From Lachnospiraceae bacterium UBA7199 (GTDB lineage Bacteria > Bacillota > Clostridia > Lachnospirales > Lachnospiraceae), in assembly GCA_002490775.1 (NCBI GenBank), contig DKUR01000063.1:62001-126000 (forward strand): a stretch of 64,000 nucleotides of DNA. Direction: 5' to 3'. Shown piece after piece: positions 17,644 through 26,917 of the stretch (positions are counted from its first letter, which is position 1; each line of letters begins with the position of its first letter). The translations under genes and the position numbers were made by a program. The notes beneath the pieces are model-generated. The model had not been told where the DNA came from. It searched no databases and was given only the letters and a program-made list of their open reading frames with translations.

Positions 17644-19219
17644 AAAAAATTTGTTTTGGATTTTGTTTGTTGTCATGGCAGTGTATTATGGATATCGAAT
17701 GTTTGTCCTTACGCCCTGGTATGATGAACTTTATACTTATTATTATTTTATCAGCAAGGGACCTTTGTATGCTGCGATTCACTGGCCGCTTCCTAACAAT
17801 CATGTAGGATATTCAGTGCTTTCTGCTTTTCTTGATTTTTTGGGGAACTCCTACATAGGGCTTCGAGGCGTTTCCTATTTATCTGCACTGGCAAATATGT
17901 ACCTTCTTTACCGGATTGCAGGAAAATATATGAAAGAACAGATGGCGCTTGGTACAGTGATTTTATACATATCCATGAATCTCGTGAATCAGCTTGCAGT
18001 GCAGGGAAGGGGATATACCCTTGGAATCACCTGCTTTTTAACAGCATGGCTTTGTATGATTCAAATTTGCACGTTAAAACAGGCCGGAAAGAAGTATTAT
18101 GTGATCTATGCTGCTGCATTGATCCTTGGGCTATATACCGTTTCAAGCAACGTATACTGGGTGGTGCCGCTTTGCCTTGCAGGAGGATGTTATCTGCTGA
18201 TTTGCGGGATGAGTGAAAGCAGGGAGAATACATGTCCTGTCAGAAAAACAGAAAGTATACGCAGATTGTTTCAATTAGTACTTGCTTCTTTGACAGCAGC
18301 AATTGTAACTGTCATACTTTATATGTCTATTTGGGTGTCTATTGGTTCCAATCTGCTGGTGAAGGATGAAACATGCAGCTATTATGGCATGGGACATGTA
18401 CAGATGATCTTAAAAGCACCTTTTGAAGCAATCCGAAAAGGAATGGAATACATGCTGGCAACTCCTTATATTCAGAGTGAAGAACGAGCTGGGTTTGCAG
18501 GGAGGCTTTTTGAATGGATTGTTACTTTAACAGGGTATTATTATAATTCTCTTTCTTTGGTAATGATGCTGGTATGGGGTTTAGGAACTGCGTTTTTAAT
18601 TTACAGGCTGGTCAGGGAAATCCAGAAAGAAGAAAGACGTCATATGCATTTATATTTGGTTCTTCTTCTGGAAATTATCCTAATTCCGGTTTTTCTGCTG
18701 ATACAGTGCAAACGTCCTTATTACAGGGTATTTACCTATGGCGGGATATTATTGGCAATGCTCCTGGGCGTATTAATGGAAAATGGGGTAGGATTGATAC
18801 AGTCCAGGTTTTTTAAAGAAAAAAGCGCAAATGGAGTTTATTCAGTTCTACTTTTAGCGATTACATTATTTGGAGTAAAATGTATCGGCTTTTCAGATTA
18901 TAATAACCAGTATGGGTTGAATGAATATGAAATTCAGGATGCATTTGCACATGGGAACATGGAAGCACAGGAAAATTTTTGTGTTACAGACTGTAATCAG
19001 GAGTATCTTCTTTATTTTCTTTATCATATTCGATGTGAAAATAGGGAAATAGAGGGGGCAGATGTGGTTCTTTTGGATAAGAGAATGACAGATCCTGAAT
19101 TTGATGAGATGGTTTGGGAATTTTATGCTTATTATGATTCGATTCCCTGGGACTATCTGGAGCAGAATATGAAGCCATCCTATGAAAATGAAAATTATAT
19201 TTTATATACAAAAAACTAA
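17615..19219 (+). CDS. GT39/ArnT-like membrane glycosyltransferase, putative
   Basis: A 534-residue polytopic membrane protein. The first membrane helix is followed by a short loop with TPWYDELYTYYYF; an Asp-Glu in this loop is the hallmark of GT-C enzymes such as ArnT. About 11 hydrophobic segments and a soluble C-terminal tail follow. Such enzymes move sugars from polyprenyl-phosphate carriers to targets outside the membrane; the sugar and target are unknown. The GTG at 17615 lies 4 nt after AAGGAG inside leuB; ATG 17630 is an alternative. The 14-29 nt overlap couples it to leuB, an unexpected partner. Confidence 0.7.
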   Translation: MIYWQMKLIKKNLFWILFVVMAVYYGYRMFVLTPWYDELYTYYYFISKGPLYAAIHWPLPNNHVGYSVLSAFLDFLGNSYIGLRGVSYLSALANMYLLYRIAGKYMKEQMALGTVILYISMNLVNQLAVQGRGYTLGITCFLTAWLCMIQICTLKQAGKKYYVIYAAALILGLYTVSSNVYWVVPLCLAGGCYLLICGMSESRENTCPVRKTESIRRLFQLVLASLTAAIVTVILYMSIWVSIGSNLLVKDETCSYYGMGHVQMILKAPFEAIRKGMEYMLATPYIQSEERAGFAGRLFEWIVTLTGYYYNSLSLVMMLVWGLGTAFLIYRLVREIQKEERRHMHLYLVLLLEIILIPVFLLIQCKRPYYRVFTYGGILLAMLLGVLMENGVGLIQSRFFKEKSANGVYSVLLLAITLFGVKCIGFSDYNNQYGLNEYEIQDAFAHGNMEAQENFCVTDCNQEYLLYFLYHIRCENREIEGADVVLLDKRMTDPEFDEMVWEFYAYYDSIPWDYLEQNMKPSYENENYILYTKN

Positions 19220-19229
19220 ACAAAAAACA

Positions 19230-19279
19230 AGGTTTGTGTCAGCGCCGCAATCACAAACTTGAAAAATAAGAAGCGGCGC
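19230..19279 (+). ncRNA. Predicted H-type pseudoknot in the ilvD leader
   Basis: Stem 1 is GTTTGTG (19232-19238) with CACAAAC (19252-19258), extendable by a G-U and an A-U pair. Its loop contains GCGCCGC (19242-19248), which pairs perfectly with GCGGCGC (19273-19279). Connecting loops are 3 nt (TCA), 3 nt (AAT) and 14 nt of A-rich sequence, the geometry of a classical H-type pseudoknot. It ends 6 nt before the ilvD ribosome binding site. There is no T-run, so it is not a terminator. A cis-regulatory role is inferred. Confidence 0.6.
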
Positions 19280-19294
19280 AGAAATGAGGAGAAG

Positions 19295-20965
19295 ATGAGA
19301 AGTGATAATGTGAAGTCCGGTATACAGCAGGCCCCTCATAGAAGTCTGTTTAATGCACTTGGTTTTACGGAAGAAGAGATGAAAAAGCCTATGGTGGGAA
19401 TTGTCAGTTCCTATAATGAGATTGTACCGGGGCATATGAACTTGGATAAAATTGTAAATGCAGTAAAGCTGGGAGTGGCACAGGCAGGCGGTGTCCCGGT
19501 GGTATTTCCTGCGATTGCAGTCTGCGATGGGATTGCAATGGGACATGTGGGTATGAAATATTCCCTTGTAACAAGAGATTTAATTGCTGATTCTACAGAA
19601 TGCATGGCACTGGCACATCAGTTTGATGCCCTTGTTATGGTGCCTAATTGTGATAAAAATGTGCCAGGGCTTTTGATGGCGGCAGCAAGAATTAATGTAC
19701 CTACTGTTTTTGTTTCCGGAGGGCCTATGCTTGCAGGGCATGTTCATGGCCAAAAAAGAAGCCTTTCCTCTATGTTTGAGGCTGTAGGCTCCCATGCTGC
19801 TGGAAAAATGACAGAAGATGAAGTGAGAGAATTTGAGGAAAAGGTATGTCCAACCTGCGGCTCCTGTTCTGGTATGTATACAGCAAATTCCATGAACTGC
19901 CTGACAGAGGCATTAGGCATGGGGCTTAAAGGAAATGGAACGATTCCGGCTGTCTATTCAGAAAGAATTAAGCTTGCAAAACATGCAGGTATGGCGGTGA
20001 TGGAATTATACCGGAAGGATATCCGGCCAAGAGATATTATGACAAAGGATGCAATTTTAAATGCGCTTACGGTGGATATGGCCCTTGGCTGTTCTACAAA
20101 TTCCATGCTGCATTTACCGGCAATTGCTCATGAAGTAGGCTTTGATTTTGACATTGCATTTGCAAATGAGATCAGTGAAAAAACGCCTAATTTGTGTCAT
20201 CTTGCACCAGCAGGTCCTACTTATATGGAGGACTTAAATGAGGCAGGCGGCGTCTATGCAGTGATGAAGGAGCTTTCTGATGCAGGACTTTTAAATACAG
20301 GATGTATGACTGTGACAGGAAAAACAATTGGAGAAGTAATTGAAGGGGCAGTCAATAAAAATCCTGAAGTGATAAGGCCGCTTGATCATCCATATTCAGC
20401 AACTGGCGGACTTGCAGTGCTTAAGGGAAATCTGGCGCCTGATGGCAGTGTGGTAAAGCGTTCGGCAGTGGTGGCAGAAATGATGGTTCATGAAGGCCCC
20501 GCAAGGGTATTTGACTGTGAAGAAGATGCAATCAGTGCCATCAAAGGCGGAAAGATTGTAGAAGGGGATGTGGTAGTGATTCGTTATGAGGGACCAAAGG
20601 GCGGACCTGGTATGCGTGAAATGCTGAATCCCACTTCAGCGATTGCTGGTATGGGGCTTGGAACAAGTGTGGCTCTTATTACAGACGGTCGTTTTTCAGG
20701 GGCATCCAGAGGCGCCTCTATTGGCCATGTTTCACCAGAAGCAGCAGTGGGCGGCCCGATTGCACTGGTGGAAGAAGGAGATATTATCAGCATTAATATT
20801 CCAGAAATGAAATTAAATGTAAAGGTTTCTGATGAGGAAATGAAAGCCAGGGCGCTAAAATGGCAGCCCAGAGAGCCGGAAGTTACCAGTGGCTATCTGG
20901 CACGATACAGAGAAATGGTTACCAGTGGAAATAGAGGAGCAATTCTTGAAATTCCTAAAAAATGA
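19295..20965 (+). CDS. ilvD: Dihydroxy-acid dehydratase
   Basis: A 556-residue iron-sulfur enzyme that makes the 2-keto acid precursors of valine, leucine and isoleucine. The cluster cysteines lie in VPNCDKNVPG and CPTCGSCSGMYTANSMNC; GRFSGASRGASIGHVSPEA is the C-terminal signature. I chose ATG 19295 (MRSDNVKSGI, the family N-terminus). It has GAGGAG only 3 nt upstream, tighter than usual. A longer frame from TTG 19259 would translate the pseudoknot and is less likely. ilvB follows after 32 nt. Confidence 0.97.
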   Translation: MRSDNVKSGIQQAPHRSLFNALGFTEEEMKKPMVGIVSSYNEIVPGHMNLDKIVNAVKLGVAQAGGVPVVFPAIAVCDGIAMGHVGMKYSLVTRDLIADSTECMALAHQFDALVMVPNCDKNVPGLLMAAARINVPTVFVSGGPMLAGHVHGQKRSLSSMFEAVGSHAAGKMTEDEVREFEEKVCPTCGSCSGMYTANSMNCLTEALGMGLKGNGTIPAVYSERIKLAKHAGMAVMELYRKDIRPRDIMTKDAILNALTVDMALGCSTNSMLHLPAIAHEVGFDFDIAFANEISEKTPNLCHLAPAGPTYMEDLNEAGGVYAVMKELSDAGLLNTGCMTVTGKTIGEVIEGAVNKNPEVIRPLDHPYSATGGLAVLKGNLAPDGSVVKRSAVVAEMMVHEGPARVFDCEEDAISAIKGGKIVEGDVVVIRYEGPKGGPGMREMLNPTSAIAGMGLGTSVALITDGRFSGASRGASIGHVSPEAAVGGPIALVEEGDIISINIPEMKLNVKVSDEEMKARALKWQPREPEVTSGYLARYREMVTSGNRGAILEIPKK

Positions 20966-20997
20966 AATTGTAAAGCTTTAATGAGGAGGATTGGCAA

Positions 20998-22677
20998 ATG
21001 CAGCTTACAGGTGCGGAAATTGTAGTTGAATGCTTAAAGGAACAGGGTGTGGATACCGTGTTTGGATATCCCGGCGGAACAATCTTAAATGTGTATGATG
21101 CTTTATATAAACACAGCGGAGAAATCAACCATATTTTGACATCCCATGAACAGGGGGCGGCTCACGCAGCAGACGGATACGCACGTGCAACAGGAAAGGT
21201 TGGTGTGTGTCTGGCCACCAGCGGTCCAGGGGCAACGAATCTGGTTACAGGAATTGCAACTGCATATATGGATTCTGTTCCGATAGTGGCAATCACATGT
21301 AATGTAAATCTGCCCCTGCTTGGAAAGGATTCTTTCCAGGAGGTAGATATTGCCGGGATCACAATGCCTATTACAAAGCATAATTACATTGTAAAAGATA
21401 TTTCTAAACTGGCAGATACGATAAGAAAAGCATTTGCTATTGCCAGAGAAGGAAGGCCCGGGCCTGTGCTTGTAGATATTACAAAAGATGTGACAGCGAA
21501 TACTTACGAGTATGAAAAACAGGAAATTTTCGTATTGGATGCTATTCAAAAATATACAGATCAGGATATTTTGGAAGCAGCAGAATTGCTGAAAGAAGCC
21601 CAAAAGCCCTTTATTTATGTAGGCGGCGGTGCAGTCTTATCAGGCGCCTTTCAACAAGTGCGTGAACTGGCAAGGAGGATAGATGCACCTGTCTGTGATA
21701 CCTTGATGGGAAAAGGGGTTATGGACGGACATGATGAGCGCTATACGGGGATGATTGGTATGCATGGAACGAAAGCCTCTAACCTGGGAGTAAGTGAATG
21801 TGATCTTTTGATTGCTTTAGGGGCAAGGTTTTCCGACAGAGTAGTAGGAAATGCATCTAAGTTTGCTTCAGATGCCAAAGTACTGCATATTGATATTGAC
21901 GCAGCGGAAATTAACAAAAATATTAAAACAACAGTTTCTGTAGTTGGTGATTTAAAAGAAATTCTTGAAAAGATCAATCAAGAGATACCTGAATTGGAAC
22001 ACAAAGAATGGAATGCGCATATCAATGAATTAAAGGAAAAGTATCCGCTTAATTATGATAACAGTGAGCTATCCTGTCCTTTTATCATGGAAGAGATTGA
22101 CAAAGCAACGGAAGGAAAGGCAATTATTACGACAGATGTAGGGCAGCATCAGATGTGGGCAGCCCAGTACTACAAATATTCAGAGCCCAGAACCTTTTTA
22201 TCATCAGGAGGCCTTGGCACGATGGGATATGGTCTGGGAGCATGTATTGGAGCTAAAATGGGCAGACCGGATAAGGTTTGTATTAATATAGCTGGTGATG
22301 GATGTTTTCGTATGAATATGAATGAGCTTGCAACAGCATCCAGGTATCAGATTCCGATTATTGAAGTGGTTATCAATAATCATGTACTGGGAATGGTAAG
22401 GCAATGGCAGACATTGTTTTATGGAAAGCGCTATTCACAGACAGTTTTAAATGATGGTGTTGATTTTTGCATGGTAGCTAAAGGGCTTGGATGCGAAGCA
22501 ATCCGCGTAACAAAAAAAGAGGAAGTTGCTGATGCAGTTAAAAGGGCAATTGAGATGAAAAAGCCAGTGCTGATTGACTGCATGATTCCTGAAGATGACA
22601 AGGTATTCCCTATGGTGCCGGCAGGAGCGCCAATTAGTGAAGTATTTGACGCAACGGATTTGGAAGAGAAAAAATGA
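20998..22677 (+). CDS. ilvB: Acetolactate synthase large subunit (copy 1)
   Basis: A 559-residue thiamine-diphosphate enzyme that condenses pyruvate with pyruvate or 2-ketobutyrate. The N-terminal half has the catalytic Glu region HEQGAAHAADGYARATGKVG and GPGATNLVTGIATAYMDS. The C-terminal half has the cofactor motif GDGCFRMNMNELATA, ending at INNHVLGMVRQWQ. Unusually, no ilvN follows: an L,D-transpeptidase gene overlaps its stop by 4 nt. The regulatory subunit must come from elsewhere, perhaps the ilvN pair near 49.4-50.5 kb. Confidence 0.95.
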   Translation: MQLTGAEIVVECLKEQGVDTVFGYPGGTILNVYDALYKHSGEINHILTSHEQGAAHAADGYARATGKVGVCLATSGPGATNLVTGIATAYMDSVPIVAITCNVNLPLLGKDSFQEVDIAGITMPITKHNYIVKDISKLADTIRKAFAIAREGRPGPVLVDITKDVTANTYEYEKQEIFVLDAIQKYTDQDILEAAELLKEAQKPFIYVGGGAVLSGAFQQVRELARRIDAPVCDTLMGKGVMDGHDERYTGMIGMHGTKASNLGVSECDLLIALGARFSDRVVGNASKFASDAKVLHIDIDAAEINKNIKTTVSVVGDLKEILEKINQEIPELEHKEWNAHINELKEKYPLNYDNSELSCPFIMEEIDKATEGKAIITTDVGQHQMWAAQYYKYSEPRTFLSSGGLGTMGYGLGACIGAKMGRPDKVCINIAGDGCFRMNMNELATASRYQIPIIEVVINNHVLGMVRQWQTLFYGKRYSQTVLNDGVDFCMVAKGLGCEAIRVTKKEEVADAVKRAIEMKKPVLIDCMIPEDDKVFPMVPAGAPISEVFDATDLEEKK

Positions 22678-24074
22678 AAAGCTATGTTTTAAAAGGAACT
22701 GGTTTAGGATTATTAATTATATTGTTGTCATTGATTGCAATGTACTTAGGGCTGGCATATTATTATGCAGATGGCTTTAGTTACAATACATGGATTAACG
22801 GGGTGTACTGCACTGGAAAGAGTGTGAATGAAGTCAATGATGAGCTTTTAAAACGGTTCGACTACAAAGGGCTTACCATTACTGACGGTGATGGTAAGTC
22901 TTATACTATTTTACCGGAAGAGGTAGCTTTATCCTTTGATTTTAACGAAGTCCTAAATATTTATCTGGAACGCCAGAATCCCTATTTATGGATTGATAAT
23001 CTGATAGGAGATACAGGTGAAAAGACCTTGGAGCCAGTTGTGGAATATGATAGGGCAGCTTTTGAGGAAAAGATAAGCAGGTTTGCATTTTTTCAAGAAA
23101 GGGCAGCGGAAAAAGGAATTGTAGAAATTTTAAAAGGAGAGCAGGGATATTATCTGGTAGATGGCTGCAGTCAAATTTTAAACGAAGAAAAAACAAAAGA
23201 ACTTATCAGGGAAGCTTTTGAAAGAGGTGAAGAAAAGCTTGATCTTATTCAGGCTGGTTGTTATGAAGATCTTCCCATGACAGAAGAAATGAGGCAGAAA
23301 CTGGTAATATGGGAAAAAATAAAAACTTATCAGGATTGCGGCATTGTTTATCAGTTCGGTGAGGAGAGCTTTCCGATTGATGCCAGTGTTGTCTGTGATT
23401 TTATTAAGATAGATGAATCTGGAAATTTTGTAATGGATGAAGCCGGAAATTTATGTACAGATGAAGAAAAAGTTTATGAATTTATAGACCAACTTGCAGA
23501 TGAATATGATACAGTAGGCGGGATGCGTCAGTTTCAGGCTACCCGCGGAGAGATTATCACTGTGGAAGGCGGGATCTATGGGAACAAAATAGATCGTGAA
23601 GCAGAAAAAGAATATTTGCTGCAGGCCTTTTTGGAAAACAAAAGAGAGGTTCATGAGCCAACCTATCTTCAAATGGCAAGGAACCAGGGGAAGGATGATA
23701 TTGGAGACACTTACATAGAAGTGGATATGACCAATCAGATGATGTACTATTATGAAAACGGAGAACTTAAAATAGAAACGCCGGTAGTTACTGGGAATAC
23801 TTCTTTAAGACGGGGAACTCCTACAGGCACCAACTATGTATATAATAAGCAAAGAAACAGAGTGCTTAAGGGTGCAGATTATGAAAGCCCGGTAAAATAC
23901 TGGATACCAGTAAAAGGAGCAATCGGTATTCATGATGCTTCCTGGAGAAGTAATTATGGGGGCGAAATCTATAAGACCAACGGTTCGCATGGATGCATCA
24001 ATACACCCCTTGATAAAGTTTCTGAATTATATGATATGGTTGAAATCGGAACGCCGTGCATAATGTTTTACTAA
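22674..24074 (+). CDS. L,D-transpeptidase (YkuD) with N-terminal peptidoglycan-binding region
   Basis: A 466-residue protein. One N-terminal membrane anchor (residues about 8-32) is followed by two repeats of a PG-binding-4-like region with GVYCTGKSVNEVNDELL. The C-terminal YkuD domain begins with YIEVDMTNQMMYYYENG and carries the catalytic HDASWRSNYGG and SHGCIN motif with the nucleophilic Cys. It would form 3-3 crosslinks in peptidoglycan outside the membrane. Its ATG overlaps the ilvB stop (ATGA), so it is translationally coupled to an amino-acid biosynthetic gene. Confidence 0.92.
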   Translation: MKSYVLKGTGLGLLIILLSLIAMYLGLAYYYADGFSYNTWINGVYCTGKSVNEVNDELLKRFDYKGLTITDGDGKSYTILPEEVALSFDFNEVLNIYLERQNPYLWIDNLIGDTGEKTLEPVVEYDRAAFEEKISRFAFFQERAAEKGIVEILKGEQGYYLVDGCSQILNEEKTKELIREAFERGEEKLDLIQAGCYEDLPMTEEMRQKLVIWEKIKTYQDCGIVYQFGEESFPIDASVVCDFIKIDESGNFVMDEAGNLCTDEEKVYEFIDQLADEYDTVGGMRQFQATRGEIITVEGGIYGNKIDREAEKEYLLQAFLENKREVHEPTYLQMARNQGKDDIGDTYIEVDMTNQMMYYYENGELKIETPVVTGNTSLRRGTPTGTNYVYNKQRNRVLKGADYESPVKYWIPVKGAIGIHDASWRSNYGGEIYKTNGSHGCINTPLDKVSELYDMVEIGTPCIMFY

Positions 24075-24079
24075 ATCAG

Positions 24080-24108
24080 TTGACTAAAGTGTTATTAAAG
24101 TTTAAAAT
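24080..24108 (+). promoter_or_regulatory. Promoter of serC-serA
   Basis: TTGACT, exactly 17 nt, TAAAAT at 24103-24108, about 50 nt before the serC start. This is the best reason to see serCA as a separate unit from the ilv cluster. Confidence 0.7.
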
Positions 24109-24160
24109 ATTTTCCAGATGTCTTTAGAAAAGGGGAAACCATAAACAGGAGGAGAAAAAA

Positions 24161-25243
24161 GTGTCTAGAGTGTATAATTTTTCAGCAGGTCCGGCAGTTT
24201 TACCTGAAGAAGTATTAAAAGAAGCTGCACAGGAGATGTTAGACTATAAGGGTTCGGGAATGTCTGTAATGGAGATGAGCCATCGCTCCAAGGTATATGA
24301 TACAATTATTAAAGAAGCTGAGGCTGATCTTCGTGAACTTATGAATATACCTGATAATTATAAAGTTTTATTTTTACAGGGAGGCGCAAGTTTGCAGTTT
24401 GCAATGATTCCCATGAATCTGATGAAGAATCGTAAGGCTGCTTATATTGTAACTGGGCAATGGGCAAAGAAAGCTTATCAGGAAGCAAAGATCTATGGAG
24501 ATGCAGTGGAAGTTGCTTCTTCTGCTGATGAGACGTTTTCTTATATTCCAGACTGTTCGGATCTTCCCATTCCAGAAGATGCGGATTATGTTTATATATG
24601 TGAAAATAACACAATTTACGGCACAAAGTTTAAGACGCTGCCCAATACAAAAGGCCATACGCTGGTGGCAGACGTTTCCTCCTGCTTTTTATCGGAACCT
24701 GTAGATGTGTCAAAATATGGGGTGATCTATGGCGGTGTGCAGAAGAACATCGGTCCGGCAGGTGTAGTAATTGTGATCATCAGAGAAGATCTGATTACAG
24801 AAGATACTCTCCCCGGAACACCTACCATGTTAAAATATAAAATTCATGCAGATGCCCAGTCTCTTTATAATACACCGCCGGCTTATGGGATTTACATCTG
24901 CGGCAAGGTATTCAAGTGGATCAAAAAAATGGGCGGCTTGTCTGCAATGAAGGCACATAATGAAAAGAAGGCAGAAATTCTTTATGATTTTCTGGATGAA
25001 AGCAAGTTGTTTAAAGGGACTGTAAGGAAAGAGGACCGTTCTCTTATGAATGTTCCGTTTGTAACAGGCAGCGAAGAGATGGATGCAAAATTTGTTAAGG
25101 AAGCAAAGGAAGCAGGTTTTGAAAACTTAAAAGGACACAGAAGTGTTGGCGGCATGCGTGCAAGTATTTACAATGCAATGCCCATAGAAGGGGTTGAAAA
25201 GCTGGTTGCTTTTATGAGAGAATTTGAAAAGAATAACGGTTAA
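24161..25243 (+). CDS. serC: Phosphoserine aminotransferase
   Basis: A 360-residue PLP enzyme that transaminates 3-phosphohydroxypyruvate in serine synthesis. It opens with YNFSAGPAVLPEEVL, has SHRSKVYDTI, and carries the PLP lysine in YGGVQKNIGPAGV. The ending GGMRASIYNAMPIEGVEKL is typical. The start is GTG, 8 nt after AGGAGG. serA follows after 25 nt. Confidence 0.97.
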   Translation: MSRVYNFSAGPAVLPEEVLKEAAQEMLDYKGSGMSVMEMSHRSKVYDTIIKEAEADLRELMNIPDNYKVLFLQGGASLQFAMIPMNLMKNRKAAYIVTGQWAKKAYQEAKIYGDAVEVASSADETFSYIPDCSDLPIPEDADYVYICENNTIYGTKFKTLPNTKGHTLVADVSSCFLSEPVDVSKYGVIYGGVQKNIGPAGVVIVIIREDLITEDTLPGTPTMLKYKIHADAQSLYNTPPAYGIYICGKVFKWIKKMGGLSAMKAHNEKKAEILYDFLDESKLFKGTVRKEDRSLMNVPFVTGSEEMDAKFVKEAKEAGFENLKGHRSVGGMRASIYNAMPIEGVEKLVAFMREFEKNNG

Positions 25244-25268
25244 TGGCGGGGAAAAGGAGAAAGTAGAG

Positions 25269-26432
25269 ATGTTTCAATATTATTGTTTAAATCCTATTGC
25301 GCAGGTAGGGCTTGACAAATTTACAGATGAATTTAATAAGACAGAAAATATAAATGAGGCACAGGGAATTTTAGTAAGAAGTGCCGCAATGCATGATATG
25401 GAATTGTCAGATAATCTTCTGGCAGTTGCCAGAGCAGGAGCAGGAGTTAACAATATCCCATTAGATAAATGTGCTGAAAAGGGCATTGTAGTTTTTAACA
25501 CCCCAGGAGCAAATGCCAACGGTGTGAAGGAACTGGTGATTGCTGGTATGCTGCTGGCTTCCAGGGATATTGTAGGCGGTATTAACTGGGTGGAATCTGC
25601 CAAGGAAGATGAAAATATTTCCAAAGCAACTGAAAAAGAAAAGAAACGTTTTGCCGGTACTGAAATTCAGGATAAAAAACTTGGGATCATCGGTCTTGGT
25701 GCAATCGGGGTTAAGGTTGCCAATGTTGCAAAGTATATGGGAATGGAAGTATACGGTTATGATCCTTATGTTTCTGTGGATGCTGCATGGAATTTAAACC
25801 GTGATGTAAAGCATGTGCTGAATGTAGAGGATATTTATGAGAACTGTGATATTATTACGATTCATGTACCTTTGCTTGATTCTACAATAGGCATGATTAA
25901 TAAGGAAGCCATTGACAAAATGAAAGAAGGAGTTATTATCCTCAATTTTGCAAGGGATCTTCTTGTAAATGAAAAGGATGTACTGGAAGGAATTAAAGAA
26001 GGAAAAGTGCGCAAATATGTGTCTGATTTCCCAAATAGCACGACAGCAGGGCAGGAGGGATGCATTGTTATTCCTCATTTAGGGGCATCTACAGAGGAGT
26101 CCGAAGATAATTGTGCAAAAATGGCAGTGAAGGAAATGATGAATTATTTAAAGAATGGTAATATCATCAATAGTGTAAATTACCCTAACTGTGATATGGG
26201 GATCTGCTCCCAGGCAGGACGTGTTGCTATTTTCCATAAAAATATTGCCAACATGATTACCAAGTTTACAGCATGTTTTGGTGATGAGGGGATTAATATT
26301 ACAGATATGATGAATAAGTCTAAAGGAGAAGTGGCTTATACCATGCTGGATATTGAGAAACCGGCAGAACAGGAGATAATAGATAAGCTTAAAGCAATCA
26401 ACAGTGTATTCAGGGTAAGAGTAGTAAAATAA
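25269..26432 (+). CDS. serA: D-3-phosphoglycerate dehydrogenase
   Basis: A 387-residue NAD-dependent enzyme, first step of serine synthesis. The cofactor motif is GIIGLGAIGVKVANVAKYMG (20 residues), and the active-site segment is NFARDLLVNEKDV followed by PHLGASTEESEDNCAKMA. A C-terminal ACT domain (about residues 318-387, INITDMMNKSKGEVAYTML) is present, so serine feedback is possible. Some family members have NFAR here where most have NxAR. ATG 25269 follows AAGGAG by 9 nt; a longer frame from 25224 overlaps serC and has no site. Confidence 0.96.
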   Translation: MFQYYCLNPIAQVGLDKFTDEFNKTENINEAQGILVRSAAMHDMELSDNLLAVARAGAGVNNIPLDKCAEKGIVVFNTPGANANGVKELVIAGMLLASRDIVGGINWVESAKEDENISKATEKEKKRFAGTEIQDKKLGIIGLGAIGVKVANVAKYMGMEVYGYDPYVSVDAAWNLNRDVKHVLNVEDIYENCDIITIHVPLLDSTIGMINKEAIDKMKEGVIILNFARDLLVNEKDVLEGIKEGKVRKYVSDFPNSTTAGQEGCIVIPHLGASTEESEDNCAKMAVKEMMNYLKNGNIINSVNYPNCDMGICSQAGRVAIFHKNIANMITKFTACFGDEGINITDMMNKSKGEVAYTMLDIEKPAEQEIIDKLKAINSVFRVRVVK

Positions 26433-26446
26433 ATTGAGAAGTTTTA

Positions 26447-26475
26447 AAAAGGGGCTCACAAAGTGAGTCCCTTTT
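26447..26475. terminator. Bidirectional terminator between serA and a convergent small gene
   Basis: A-run plus GGGGCTCAC (26451-26459), loop AAA, GTGAGTCCC (26463-26471) and a T-run. A G-T wobble is the only imperfect pair. The T-run is present on both strands. It reaches the stop codon of the minus-strand gene. Confidence 0.85.
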
Positions 26476-26779
26476 ATTTCGTAAAGTCAGTCAGCCCATT
26501 TTCATCAAAATCTTCTTTTAAAAGCGCATCCTGCTTGGCTGATACAATGCTGGCTAAATCCATATATTTAATAAAAATGTCTTCTAGAGAAACACCTTTT
26601 TCTTCAGCAATTTCCTGCATCACGGGTTTTAATTTGTCAAGCTGAAAGGAAATACGGGTTTTTTGGGGATCAATATCACCTAAAACCTGCTCTGAATATG
26701 CGTTAATCCGGCTTAAAATTCTTTTATCTTCCTCTGTAAGAGACTCAAATTGTGCTTTTTTATCTTCTTTATTAAACAT
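26474..26779 (-). CDS. Small acidic helical protein of unknown function
   Basis: A 101-residue protein that I do not recognise. It is strongly charged and predicted mostly helical, with no cysteine cluster, signal peptide or membrane segment. It starts MFNKEDKKAQFESLTEEDKR and ends in an acidic EDFDENG stretch. A good ribosome binding site (AAGGA, 9 nt before the ATG) and a shared terminator support it as a real gene. A 6-bp hairpin AGGCAG/CTGCCT lies in its leader at 26807-26823. Confidence 0.65.
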   Translation of the reverse strand: MFNKEDKKAQFESLTEEDKRILSRINAYSEQVLGDIDPQKTRISFQLDKLKPVMQEIAEEKGVSLEDIFIKYMDLASIVSAKQDALLKEDFDENGLTDFTK

Positions 26780-26917
26780 ATTTTCACATCCTTTTCATGA
26801 TTTGTCAGGCAGCAATTCTGCCTCTTGATTCATAATAGCACTTGACGCTTGTGTTGTATAGATATCTTTGTTAAAATAAAAGTATCTAAATTTTGAAAGG
26901 TTTGGAAAGGGGTTACT

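Noticed and set aside
21103..21603. 166-codon open frame on the minus strand
   Set aside because: It lies wholly inside ilvB, has no family features and is a shadow of the coding bias.
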